Assembly (NCBI GenBank): GCA_029204225.1
Contig: CM055094.1
Coordinates: forward strand, 9,593,234 to 9,657,233
Direction: 5' to 3'
Length of the DNA stretch: 64,000 nt
Source of the DNA: Diphasiastrum complanatum
Taxonomy: Eukaryota > Streptophyta > Lycopodiopsida > Lycopodiales > Lycopodiaceae
Positions 1 through 10,659 of the stretch are shown in pieces. The position numbers and the translations under genes are program-made. Under the pieces are notes generated by a model, which saw nothing but the letters and a program-made list of their open reading frames with translations, was not told the DNA's origin and did not search any database. Position 1 is the first letter of the stretch. Every line of letters begins with the position of its first letter.

Positions 1-300
1 GCACTCACTTTAATTGGGTTAGCCAGGAGATGGTATTATAACCTGCCTAGGAGGTCTATTGAGACCATAGAAGAATTTCTCAGACTATTTCTACTTGAGT
101 ATGCTCCACGTCGCACCCTCGATGGTCTATTGTTTACAATCAGTTCACTTCAAGAAAGTGAAGGTGAAACAGTTCGTCAATATCATCGTAGATTGACTGA
201 ATTAACATGACAGGTAGATGCCCCCCCCCAACTATTACTCACTTTTTTTCTGAGAGGCCTAAGAGATGACATACAACTTGTAGTATGTCAGAGTAGCCCT
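1..300 (+). pseudogene. Ty3/gypsy gag fragment
   Basis: The first 300 bases translate in frame 1 into a Retrotrans_gag-type segment. It contains ARRWYYNLPRRSIETIEEF, then a leucine-rich stretch, then QESEGETVRQYHRRLTEL, which is the usual 'W-Y...E-F...E-S-V-x-Y-x-R-R' gag pattern. A TGA at 208-210 interrupts the frame, which then continues as FFLRGLRDDIQL before a TAA near 309. It is cut by the window edge on the left and has lost its pol. Its strand is opposite to the gypsy integrase at 1652-2436, so the two are separate insertions or rearranged. Confidence 0.7.
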
Positions 301-524
301 CGGACTTAACAGAAGCCTTAAGTAAAGCTGTTGTAGTGGAGGATGCACATATTGCCATCACCCATGCATCAAAATGATGATGTTGTGGCTGCTGCGGTGG
401 TTGCCTTTAATGTCTACATTTGGGATTCCGCCTCAATTGATGGCGCTGGCCCTGATAATACCGGTGCAATCTTGATATCCTCCTACACTGTCAGCACACC
501 TGCATGCATGCATAAGATGCCCAT

Positions 525-1139
525 CTACTGACCCAGTCTGGAGAACTGATTTACTTTTATTAATTTACAGAATTGCTTAAAAGCAAACTGTCCGAAGGCA
601 ATCTGCTCTCCATTTAAGGCTCTCAGCAGGTATCCCATATTGGTATTTGAAATTGTGTACTCTTGCTCTGGTAGAAAGATAGAAGCAAGAGTAAATCGAA
701 CAAAGCTCTTGAGATTGGGGTCTCTAATGTAGGAGAGTTTGTATCCCCGTTTCTCAATATATGCTCCTTCTTGAAAAACTCCGCTCTTCGCAATGAAATC
801 TGGTTTGGTAACTGGCATATTGCCGTCCATAGGCAATCCTAAGGCACGACAGTAAAACCCCCCTGGGATTATAATCTCTTGATTGCGGACTGTTGTGAAA
901 ATATGTCCTTCCTCTGTTTTGCCCAAGTTGCGGATCAGCTCATAACAAATATCAGTAAGAATAACTGATGAATTGAATTGAAGAAGACCTTCAATTCGCG
1001 CGTGAACAACTAGTGGTTGTAAGATTGGTAACACTGGCTTTGGGTGTGACTTGAGTATGATCGCCATAGTGCTTGCAAATGTAAACGAGCGATGGCAGAC
1101 AAGAGCTTGATTGCAACAATTCGCAATTTCGGAGAGCAA
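525..1139 (-). CDS. Plant retrotransposon-associated ORF (putative 'plant transposon protein' domain)
   Basis: An open frame of 204 codons. The N-terminal half contains VILTDICYELIRNLGKTEEG followed by a GGFYCRALGLPMDG segment. The C-terminal half, around FVRFTLASIFLPEQEYTISN and GYLLRALNGEQIAFGQF, follows the pattern of the plant-specific domain found beside gypsy gag and extra ORFs: a conserved 'P' loop, then a leucine helix, then 'G-x-x-I-x-x-G'. The family assignment is by pattern recognition only. It lies on the same strand as, and 0.5 kb downstream of, the gypsy integrase, so it could be an additional 3' ORF of a Tat/Athila-like element. Confidence 0.4.
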   Translation of the reverse strand: MLSEIANCCNQALVCHRSFTFASTMAIILKSHPKPVLPILQPLVVHARIEGLLQFNSSVILTDICYELIRNLGKTEEGHIFTTVRNQEIIIPGGFYCRALGLPMDGNMPVTKPDFIAKSGVFQEGAYIEKRGYKLSYIRDPNLKSFVRFTLASIFLPEQEYTISNTNMGYLLRALNGEQIAFGQFAFKQFCKLIKVNQFSRLGQ

Positions 1140-1651
1140 GAGTGATGGAAAATGGTAGCGACAACAACTGAAGTGTTTGAGGTTTTAGGCGTATTGATGA
1201 TATTTCGGCGGATTGGACTACTATTAAATGGAAGCGTGTCCTTCGTTTTGAAGGTACATACTAAATAATAAAGTGTCTAGTCCAAAAATCAAAAATAAAT
1301 AAATAAACAAAATGCAGGAATGCTTTGCTTGGTAAGCTTATTTCTTCCTTCGTTAAAATGCAAAAAATGCGAAGGTGAAATCCCGAAAAATGCGAAGGTA
1401 AGTGTCGCAATTTCCGTATTGGTGAGCTTACTAAATACACCATATTCCAATATAGTGTCAGGTTTTTTAAAAAATATAAATGTAGCGAAGGTCTCGACTT
1501 TTTCACAATACAAACAATTGCAACATGCTTCGGCATTTTCGCAAAAAAAAATGTAAACTTTGGTAAAAAAAAAAATAGAATAAAATAATAAATAATAATA
1601 AAAATAATAATTGGACAAAAAATGACGGACTTCAAAAACTGATGTATCGGA

Positions 1652-2436
1652 CATTAGTAATAGTAGCGCTTCACCCTTGAACCATTTACTCGAGTGTCAA
1701 GTAAATGTCCTTGGAGATCAGCTAACTGAAGTGATCCATTATTAAAAACTTCTATAACTTTATACGGTCCCATCCATCTGGTATGTAATTTTCCAAGAAA
1801 CAACATGTGTCTGTTATCATACAGAAGCACATAGTCCCCTTGTTTAATTTTTATTTTCTTAATAGATTGGTCAAAATTTTCTTTTCGTTTACTCTGAACT
1901 CGTTCAGTCTCGATTAATGAAAGACGACGATCCTCTTCCAGTTGCATCAAAGAAATCATCCTCTCCCGGAGACTATCATGTTCATCCATTCGCTCTTCAT
2001 TACTAATGCGAAATGTCGGAACTTCGAATTCTATCGGTAGTATGAGATGCATTCCATACACAAGATAGTATGGAGTCTGCCTAGTTGTAATTTTTTCAGC
2101 AGTTCTATATGCCCATAAGACAAATGGTAACTTCTTATCCCAATCAGAAGAATGTGTTTCCGTTACTTTATTCAAAATTTTACATAGAATTCCATTTGTC
2201 CGCTCCGTAAGCCCATTTGCTTTTGGATTATATGGAGTGGTTTGGCGATGTGTAATAGAAAAATATGACAAGATGGCTTCAATGGTCTGATTAAGGAAAT
2301 GGGTTCCCCTATCGCTAACGAGTTCTAAGGGACAACCATATCGCGTGATAATGTTTTGGAATAAAAACTTTGCTACAGTCTTAGCATCGTTCTTAATTGT
2401 GGCTTCTACAAAACATTCAACATGTATTGGATGCAA
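1652..2436 (-). pseudogene. Ty3/gypsy integrase C-terminal half
   Basis: A continuous frame of 260 codons that encodes the integrase core from just after its first catalytic Asp to the C-terminus. VSDRGTHFLNQTIEAI carries the second catalytic Asp, and NGLTERTNGILCKILNKV carries the catalytic Glu. A chromatin-side GPF/Y-like tail follows (WMGPYKVIEVFNNGSLQLAD), and the frame ends in RVNGSRVKRYYY, typical of Athila/Tat-type elements. The reading frame stops being gypsy at about 2436 and, within a few bases, gene 1 of copy A starts on the other strand, so this fragment marks the left breakpoint of that element. RT and RNase H are absent. Confidence 0.85.
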
Positions 2437-2439
2437 GAG

Positions 2440-4790
2440 TTATCCAGGGAGCATGTGATGATTCGGGAATTAGTTGTAAAGCATATACTCTATTGTTTAA
2501 AATTGTACAGGAAGCCTTTGCACATGTGAAGATTTGATAGCTACCTCTTCCTCGTCCATTTAGAGTAAAAAAAAACAAGAAATTGCTTATAGGTGAACCA
2601 TTTCATATCAAGAAATTGTATACATGTGAGAGTGGAACATTGGAATACAATGAGTCCAACAATTTATTTTTGGATATTAACAAAGTAGTGGCATACATGA
2701 TTAAATATGACAAAATATTTGAAAGAGAAGTCCAAGGAAAATTGATATTGGTTATTAAACTTGATGAGTTTGAAATTGTTAAGGGATAAAAATTGGAATG
2801 GGTAAGTATCACCTTTATGAACAGAGCATTGAACAATACTGAAAATGATGCAGATGATTCCTTATTTAGTGTTCAATCAGAGAATGAAATATGGTGGTTA
2901 GCAGCATTTCAAGTATATTTCAATTTTACTTAGTATTGTATTTTATCACCTAAGTTGCTGATGTCGATGTTCGTAACTTTGTATGTGTTTGTTACTTTTC
3001 AGGTTTCAAAAGAATACCATGCTATCTTGTCGTGGATTTTTTTGACATCAAATTATGCGAAGATTATCCTGGCTGCTGTTGCTGACATGGATCTAGCTCT
3101 TTGATGAAGGTTTTGAGCTGTTTTTCAACAACCCACCAAGGCTACTGTGCCACGGATTTGGAGCTCAAGCAAGTAATCCTGTATCAGGCTTCAAAGCCTG
3201 ATCAGCTCAACTTTCATTTGTTTTTGCTCTTTTGTTTTTCTTCGTTGCTTACATGCATGATGCTGATTATTGTGATTTTCATGTGTCTGAGTCAGAATGG
3301 TTTCACTTACTATCTGCTATCCATTTCTTTTGGTTTTTGTTCGTACTGCATTTCTTCTGGCCTTTGATACGTGAAAGTAATGCAGAAGCTCGGTTGAATA
3401 GATCAATGGAACTAATGGACTAGTATTGCAAAGTAGTTCAATTTCCAGCCATTGTAACGGTTCCTTAAGGTTTTGGGAATTCACCAAACTTAAACGTGCG
3501 TTCTGTGGCCATAGCGTGTGTGAGATCCAGCTACTTCACCATACTACTGCAGTTTCCGAAGGTTCTCACTTATTGCGACACTGGTTGTGACTAACAATAA
3601 TTTATAAGATATAAGCGACTTATTTCATACTGACTTTTAGAGAAAACAAAGTTTTCCGAAGAAATGCTGAAGCGAAGAAATAGTAGTCTACGTGTGAGGA
3701 AAGTCATGGGCTTATTTCAGAGAAATCTTTACAAGTTTCTGTAGCCACACCCCTTGCGTACAAACTTCTGTCACATCTTTATTGACCGGAAACAAAATAT
3801 ATGTGCCAAACTATGGAACGTTTCAAATTTTATGGCATCTTGCAGCTGATTTAAAGACACTGAAATGTATGTATAATGTTTCGCATGGAGCAAATACTAA
3901 ACACCCTTGTTTGTATTGTATGAAGAATTGTAAAGACTTGAATTTGACAAGATCACGAGTTGGTCCAATAAGAGATCGAGAGGATCCAAACTTTAGACCT
4001 GTGTTGGCAATTCCATTGATCAATGTTCACATATGCACATTGCATGTTGAGGTACGAATTATTGAAAAATTGATTTACAATCATATTTTGTATGTCTGGA
4101 ATACCAAACCTGAATCAGCTTCTAAAATTGGAATTGAGAGATTAGAGCAAGTACTTTCAAAAGCAGGTTTGCACAAGGGGAATGTAAAAGTAGAAAAAAG
4201 TGAAAAACTATTAGGTAAATCAGGGAACGTTCCAAACAAGCCATCAGTTGAAGGTGCAAAAGCTAGAAGGTCTTTATCCAATCACATTGGAAAGTCTTCT
4301 ACCGTGACATAATGTTTGGAAAGACGTTGTTGCAGCATCAAAAGATTTTGAAGGGAGGGGCAACACAAGATTAAAAAAAGTTGCAGTATGGCAAAATCTC
4401 GACAATTTGATTGGCATGTTGCAAAAAGAAAAGTTATCTGAAATTGACATTGCAAATTTACAAAAATATTGTGAGATATTTGTCAAATCAATAGTGGAAT
4501 GTTGGGGAGAGGATCATGTTACACACTATATGGTAATTCACTATTTGTTTTTGTGCAAAAATTGTTCTGCAATGTCATATATTTGATTTCAAATATATGT
4601 ATTTTACTGGTTGCAGCATATTCTATTACATCACACCACATTTTTTGCAAAAGAATATGGAAGTATGAGCATATGGACTTCTCAAGGTATGGAGAAATCG
4701 CATTGGCAAGCAAGAGGAGCTTTTCATCGAGCAACCAACCGTGGAGGATATAATTCAAAGAGATGTTACTTATATTAATTATTTCAATGG
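2440..4790 (+). pseudogene. Gene 1, copy A: transposase-like protein, truncated and broken
   Basis: This is the homologue of the minus-strand gene at 54550-57053. It starts abruptly in VIQGACDDSGISCKAYTLLF (copy B has VQGACDFAGISREAYATIF) directly against a gypsy fragment, so the N-terminal coiled-coil exons are lost. Matching blocks follow in order: EPFHIKKLYTCE...YNESNNLFLDIN (2590-2680), IKLDEFEIVKG (2757-2787), VQSENEIWWLAAFQ (2874-2910), an intron-like gap, KEYHAILSWIF (3010-3042), a 0.7-kb foreign stretch (about 3075-3785), then LAADLKTLKCMYNVSHGAN with KHPCLYC (3840-3925), LSKAGLHKGNVK (4150-4190) and YGSMSIWTSQGMEKSHWQAR (4653-4713). Several stops and frameshifts break it. The Asp in ADLK, the CxxC and the Glu in MEKSH suggest a DDE/RNase H-like transposase; the superfamily is unassigned. 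It is tail-to-tail with gene 2. Confidence 0.7.
3075..3785. mobile_element. Foreign segment interrupting gene 1 of copy A
   Basis: In copy B the stretch after LSWIFSRTSYPRIIKDH runs directly into VEWHLAGDLKTLK. In copy A about 0.7 kb of unrelated sequence separates LSWIFLTSNYAKII from ILWHLAADLKTLK. I recognise no protein or terminal repeat in it, and it could be an insertion or a long acquired intron. Confidence 0.4.
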
Positions 4791-4920
4791 TTTTACAGAA
4801 GAGCACAGTTTAGATATCAAACCAAATATTTAACAAATCTCATTTCATTCAAAAAGACATTTCAACATTTGAGGAGAAATAGTTCAACTTCATCATCATA
4901 ATAGAAAAACAGTTAAAATA

Positions 4921-6357
4921 TTAGATATCCTCATCGATATCAAAGGTCAGTTGAGTAGTATGGTCATGAAGAAATTGTCTCCTCTCATATGGATCCAGAT
5001 GCTCAATTGATCTTCTTTTGCTCAACTCTATGTAACTTGCGTACACTGCTAAAGCAGATGATCTTTTGGGTACATTTTCAGAAACATAACCCAATATTTT
5101 GATAGCTATATCCCTCTTCACAAAAATAATTTTGTATGTATTGTCAGGATATCTATGTCCATCACAAAATAGGACAATGCCTTTATTGCCATTACTATAG
5201 TTCCTACTTGTGAATAAAAGTTGTCATGTTGAATACAAATTTCATTTTGTACAAAGTATTTCACGTAATGGCACAATGTTGAATCCTTATGGCCAACAAC
5301 ACCTCGGGCACCTCCTCTTCTCATAGCAAAATCATCAATTTCAATAGTGTCCTGCAACATAAATACAAAAATTTGTAATCAGTTATAGTTTCAGATGGAT
5401 TTTGATTGAATACAATGCTAAATATGATTATAATGGAATAAGAAAATAAAAATTACCATGTCATGCTGATCATACTCCAACAATCCTTTTTCACGCAAGT
5501 CATGCCCAGCAAGAAACGTATCCTCAGAAAAAACGTATTGCTCTGAGGAGGATATCTTTTTTGAAACTCAATGAACTCCTCCTCACTAGGAGCATTTGCG
5601 CCATAGACTAGACATTGTTGCCTTGTAATTTGTAAGGCCTGCTCTCCAGACTTCCAACCACCTTCATCGTGATAGTCAATCCCTTCAATTAAATCATCAT
5701 GATTGAAGTCTATTATATCTGAAAATTTTGACAATGCTTTGGCTAGTACAGATAGGATCTCGTCCTCTCTCATGTCGAACACATCTCCAATATCATTCAA
5801 TGATAAATATGGCAGGCTATTCATATGGTATATAGGAATGTCGAGACATCGAAGCCAGCCTAGCCTCCTCCTCATCACCCAATACTCCGTCTTCTAAATT
5901 TTTGTCCACATCGACAATAAATCTCTGAGTTGTTCTACTTGAAGAACCAACACCAATTGATCTGGAAGATTGGCCTTCATCAAGTATTAACGCAGATATG
6001 AAGAAAACAAAAGCTATGCCCTCAGCTATAAACTTGCATGATCTCCTATGGGATTCACAATATTGTACCACCTTTTAGGCTCTCGTCAAGCTTGGTAAAC
6101 TTCCTATCATGCTTTTGCTTGGCTTCAGGCTGGGCAACTATCAATTCATGGAAATGAATAAACTTCAGGCCATCAATAAAAAGAGATAATTTGAGGATGC
6201 TAGTCCAAAACATTTCGAATAATTCTAATAGGTGAGACTTGTGCTCAAGCACAAATCCATCAACATCAAATTTAAGACGAAAAAACGATGAAAAGTACTC
6301 AATTTTGTCTAGAACACCAGCGTCACAAAGAAATTTATGTAGCTTGTCAAATTCCAT
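4921..6357 (-). pseudogene. Gene 2, copy A: unrecognised protein conserved with copy B
   Basis: This is the homologue of the plus-strand gene at 52739-54298. The start chosen is ATG at 6357 (MEFDKLHKFLCDAGVLDKIE), which aligns with LSLFLSEFGITENLDYF of copy B. Further matches are FIHFHELIVAQPEAKQKHDRKFTKL, a Cys block (VQYCESHRRSC), NDIGDVFDMREDEILSVL, DIIDFNHDDLIEGIDYHDEG, EEEFIEFQKRYPP and, after an intron (5352-5456, GT-AG), DTIEIDDFAMRRGG...IVMAIKALSYF and YASYIELSKRRSIEHLDPYE. The intron is at the same place as in copy B, after the equivalent residue. Single-base shifts near 5540, 5880 and 5118 break the frame. I recognise no family. It is divergent from the H3-like gene and convergent with gene 1. 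Confidence 0.65.
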
Positions 6358-6687
6358 ATCAGAAATGACAGAGAACACTAGATATCGGATATTGCAGGCA
6401 CGCAAGGAATGGAGACAATTCGAATCGACAAAGAGACTATCATGTGGCAGCGATATCAGGCAAACAAGCATCTAACAATATTTCAGGCACGCAACGGTGT
6501 GCAAGAAAAATAGAGAACAGTAGCAGCGTCGCGTCGTAGCGATATTCGGTAGCTGAAACAAATATCCGATATCGCAGGCACGCGAGGGAGTGATGGCAAA
6601 TAAAATCGAACGTAGTGGACTCACGTGGTTGCGATATTGCCTTGACGATCTCTGAATAGCAAAATATTTTATGGCACTGTTTAGCCC

Positions 6688-7028
6688 TTATATAGATCCC
6701 GCAGATTCATCGTAATCGTTCAAAAATCACCGTTAGATATGTGACACTTCAAAGATATGTCAAGTCCTATAACACGTGTGAATCATTTATGTGAAATTTT
6801 GGCCAAATCCATAGGTGACATGTGTGTGGTTGAAAAGAGGACACGTGTATCCGCACGTGTGGAGGAACTATCAATAAAACACATGAATCAGAATTCGGCA
6901 CGTGTGTGGTTGAAAATATGACACATCTATTTGCACGTGTGGAGCAATCATTAATAGGACACACCAATTAAAAATTGGCACGTGGCGCTTTTTCATTTAA
7001 TGCACAAAAAATCTCTCTCTCTATATAA
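6688..7028. promoter_or_regulatory. Bidirectional promoter between gene 2 and H3-like gene, copy A
   Basis: A TATATAA box faces left at 6688-6694 (for gene 2) and another faces right at 7022-7028 (for the H3-like gene). Between them, from about 6745 to 6980, is an array of boxes built on CACGTG or CACATG, for example AACACGTGTG, GACATGTGTG, GGACACGTGT, GCACGTGTGG and GGCACGTGGC. These are G-box/E-box palindromes of the kind bound by plant bZIP and bHLH factors. Copy B has the same layout. Expression itself cannot be judged from sequence. Confidence 0.65.
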
Positions 7029-7258
7029 GTAGAGACCGTGAATGAAAATCATTTGGCTACCAGATTTCTGAATCGTTCCTTGCTCTCTCTCACAGAAACT
7101 CAGAGTCGCGCGACCATCAACATTATTTCTAATAGGCCTGGTTGCTTCTCGCACCGCTGTGATATTGGAATCTCTTGGGCTGAAATCGGAGCCGCACGAG
7201 GATCTGCATTTGAGTAACTCATCTACGACCTAGTCGCATGCCTGCGATATCAGAAGGA

Positions 7259-7603
7259 ATGGAAAGAACTAAACAGACCGTGCATCCAAAGTCTACTGTC
7301 TCGTCTGCTGGTCAAGCCACATCATCCTTGCATCCTGTAGCTACTCGACCTCGCGCTAGGGGAACTGGCAAAAAACCCTGCCCATGGCTCAGAGATATCA
7401 GGAGGTTACAGAAGTCCACCAACCTTCTGATACCGAAAGCTCACTTCAACCAAATAGTGAGGGATGTGACAATATCTTTGTCCGTGGATGTCAGATGGTG
7501 CGTGACTACAATTGAAGCATTGCATATAGCCTATGAAGATTATCAGATTAGACCATTAGATTTTCATAGCCACCGGGTATACTCCTGTCAATTGACCAAT
7601 TAA
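7259..7603 (+). CDS. Histone H3-like gene, copy A (divergent variant, C-terminus altered)
   Basis: The frame opens as MERTKQTVHPKST, recognisably the H3 tail start ARTKQTARKST with Lys4 retained but Lys9 not clearly so. A 30-residue divergent tail follows, then PWLRDIRRLQKSTNLLIPKA, which matches the H3 alpha-N helix ALREIRKYQKSTELLIRKL. Next come HFNQIVRDVTISLSVDVRW (H3 PFQRLVREIAQDFKTDLRF) and CVTTIEALHIAYEDYQI (alpha-2). The loop HxKRV may survive as HSHRV, but the alpha-3 helix is not recognisable and the frame ends at 7603. It is a strongly diverged H3 type, not a normal replication H3. ATG 7259 is chosen over 7238 because it starts the H3 homology. A TATA box lies at 7022-7028. Confidence 0.75.
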   Translation: MERTKQTVHPKSTVSSAGQATSSLHPVATRPRARGTGKKPCPWLRDIRRLQKSTNLLIPKAHFNQIVRDVTISLSVDVRWCVTTIEALHIAYEDYQIRPLDFHSHRVYSCQLTN

Positions 7604-7604
7604 T

Positions 7605-8200
7605 TCTTTTTTCCTTCGAGTATACCTTTTCAGATATTCTTTCTCTTTTTGGCTTATTGAATTCAACTGGGTCTAAATTCGGGTTGAATAGCCAATTTTT
7701 CTAAATTGTTTCAAAAATTGGATTTTTTAAATCTCCCCAAGTTATCCTTAAATCAGGTTCAATTGGGTAAACCATGTTCTAGTTTCTTTTCTAAGAAACC
7801 AAGAAATATCCTCAATTTATAAACATCAAAATATTTTCTATTACTCGCAACAATCGATTGAAATTGAGATACATAACTATCTGCATCTTCTGAGACTTTT
7901 TCCTTGAAATAATCATATCGGATTTTAGAAGAAGATAGTCTGAGAATAGCCATATCTTTCGGATCACTTTGATTAATCTGGTGGGATGGATAATTCTTTT
8001 TTCTCATATTCGTTTTCTGATATCAAAAGTTTCTTATTATCGGGTTTCCTTCTCTGATCAGTATTGGTATCTAGATCCTAGTTTAATTCTCTTTCCCGTT
8101 CTCTACATCTCCATCTTTCTTCTTGTTCTTTTCTGTCTTTCTCGTCATTTTGAACTATGTTGGCCTATTTTAGTCACATGATAGTTTTTTTGTTTTTTAT
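7605..8200. other. Downstream of H3 copy A; possible gag scrap
   Basis: After the H3 stop the similarity to copy B ends. A short minus-strand frame (7759-8007) contains YDYFKEKVSEDADSYVSQFQ and LGFLEKKLEHGLPN, which resembles a gag domain fragment but is too short to be sure. The rest shows no coding signal. Confidence 0.3.
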
Positions 8201-9600
8201 TATTCTAAACTTTTATAGATTCTTGAACATGTGCATTGGATCTAATGGATGATTTATCAACAATTGTCCCAAATAAAAAAGTTTATAGAGTATAGACAAC
8301 CTCTTCAAACCAAGAAGAGAGCATTGTAGATCTTGATTGGGTCTCCATATTTGAAGCTAATCACTTGCCTATTAATAAATAAGCATGGATGGAACTTGAT
8401 CAACAAAGTCATAGATGTTAATTATTACAACATAAATAAATAAATGCTACAAAATGACAATTTGTTTGTATGTTTTACCTTGAAAGCATGGGGTCTATGT
8501 CTCAAAATGTGACTTATTTTGAAATGAGTCAAATCCTAAAAAGAGTAACCATATAATAGTTTTTAAAGTTTTTTTTTTTCAAATTAAACATACTCTTTGA
8601 AGTGAAAACTCTTGAAATTCACAAAAATAATTAACATAAAAACATATACTTTGACCCAAAAAAATAAGTACATTATGCCAAAACAGTATAAATTTATCAA
8701 TAAAATTCAAAAAATCAAAATTTTCCAATATATGAGCAAAATACATAAATATTTATGATAAATTAATAGTCTAAATTAGCTTTTAAAAAATAACTTGTAT
8801 AATACATTCAATACTAATTATTCTAAATCCACAAATTTTTGAAAACACTAAAAATATTTTTACGATTCAAATTCCAAAGAATTTTCACTCACTTCTCTCA
8901 ACTCAACGTGTGATATTTTGTCAAGACTTTCATTTTCAGGTGATGAAGTTGATGACTCGTCTTTTTTATCATAGTCTAATGGTAGACTCATTTAAGTCAA
9001 CATTCAATATTGACAAAAAATTTCATTACAACTTTGCTCCATTGCTACCCTCCATGGCTACCAAGTTAAAGACGATGGTTAATCTAAAATAGTTCTATAA
9101 TAAACATTGTTGACTTTTCATAAATGATCCATCATTGTCAATTAAAAATAAAAAAATAAGCACATTCGCATGTTGAAAATTTACATTATCAAGTTGATTT
9201 TATGTTGAGCACTTTCTTTTGTCCTTTGGATCTAATTGTAATATTTCTAATTTCCATACATTCTTAAGAAAGCATTTGTTGAAGTGGTCTACATTCAATG
9301 CACATGCACAATTTTTGTCATGTTGTTGTTCTGAATAAACCTATTAATTGATTTTTTAAAACAAAATAATTAGGCTAAATAATAATTTTTATGTGATGTT
9401 TGACATTCTTTTCATATAGAATTGATTAAAAAATAGTAGGTGATAAGAAACAATTTGGCTTGTATAGCCTATGCCAAGGGGGCCCCCTAGTTCACCCAAA
9501 AAAAACTACCAAATTTGTCTAAGTTGAATAGCCTTATAATTGGTTCTAATATTTCACAACATGGCCTCAAAGTCATTCATAAGTGGTAATTGTGCAACCC
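8200..9600. other. AT-rich non-coding stretch
   Basis: This 1.4 kb is AT-rich with many poly-A/T runs and no frame longer than about 60 codons that resembles a protein. I see no terminal repeats or RNA genes. Confidence 0.5.
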
Positions 9601-9629
9601 AGCTTGTGTAAATTTAACACTCCTCCTCA

Positions 9630-10010
9630 CAACTAGTTTGAAGATAACATAGACTTGCCTAGGGCTGATCTTAACTTCACAAATGCAGCTCTTTGAAGTA
9701 GTTTAGTGAGGATATCAGCAATACATTCATACTTGCCACATGCTTCCAAAGATATCTCCTTTGATTGCACCTTCTCTCTCACAAAATGATGAGAGATCTC
9801 AATATGTTTTGACCTTGCATGGAAGATTGGATTGGTTGCAAGGTGTTGGGATGAAATGTTGTCATTGTAGAGAGGTAGAACAACATCTAAACTCATGACT
9901 TTCAGCTCCATAGGTAGTCGATTACCGGACCACTTAGTCTTGGCGGCTTTTATAGTTTGATGTCTTTTTCTGGAATCCAAATAAATTTTTTGTTTTTCAT
10001 TTTGCACACG
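9630..10010 (-). pseudogene. Ty1/copia RNase H fragment
   Basis: The minus strand encodes a copia RNase H C-terminus: LYNDNISSQHLATNPIFHAR followed by SKHIEISHHFVREKV and ECIADILTKLL. These are the 'CDNxSAxxLAxNPxFHxRxKHIExxxHFVREK' and 'ADxFTK' motifs of plant copia elements. The RT upstream is missing and no LTR is visible nearby. It lies inside the region between the H3 and DUF7869 genes of copy A and probably is one of the insertions that spread those genes apart. Confidence 0.85.
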
Positions 10011-10659
10011 ATATAAAAATCTGGTTTGTTGTAGAATAGTTGAGGATTTAATTGTCGTTGTTAAAATTGTTGATCTTAATGGCCAATAAATTTTTCAGAG
10101 AACTTTTATCTCCCAAGTTAATCAAACTAAATTTTTGTTAAAAAATAAAACCATTCATCAATGTCGATCAAACTCATCAAAAGGTTGGTGCGGTACTTGA
10201 ATGGTTTCCAAAATATTAGTCGTTGAAGGGACAAGGATTTTAAAATTTGCAAGAATCTGTTTGGGCGTCGGTATAACCTCTCTAGAAAACACAATATTTC
10301 GAGATTTATACGAGGTCTTGAGGAATTTTTGATATTCGTAACTTCTAAAAATAGTGAGTTTTCGTAGTCTCAATTTTTTGAGGATTATTTCGAGGTCCTC
10401 AGTAAATGTTGAAATCGAATCTGAGTTTTGGAGGTGTGAATACAATATGGTCATTCAAAGGAGAAAAAAAGCTCTTTTCTCTATATGCCTAACCTTGAAA
10501 TCTAATTGTAAAACAATGATCCCTTACCTTGATTCTTGTAAATTGGACTCCTAGTATACACAGGTCGAGAGAGACTCTTTGTATATTCTAAAAATAATAA
10601 GTTCTAACGGTCTCAACTTTGTGAGGGTTATTCCCTTGATTCCCATAATCCTTTATCTC

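Noticed and set aside
6745-6990. Regularly spaced short palindromes considered as a CRISPR-like array
   Set aside because: Spacing and flanks are irregular, the boxes are CACGTG/CACATG promoter elements, and the genome is a plant nuclear genome.
10158-10454. Minus-strand ORF of 98 codons
   Set aside because: No family resemblance and a composition typical of chance frames in AT-rich DNA.
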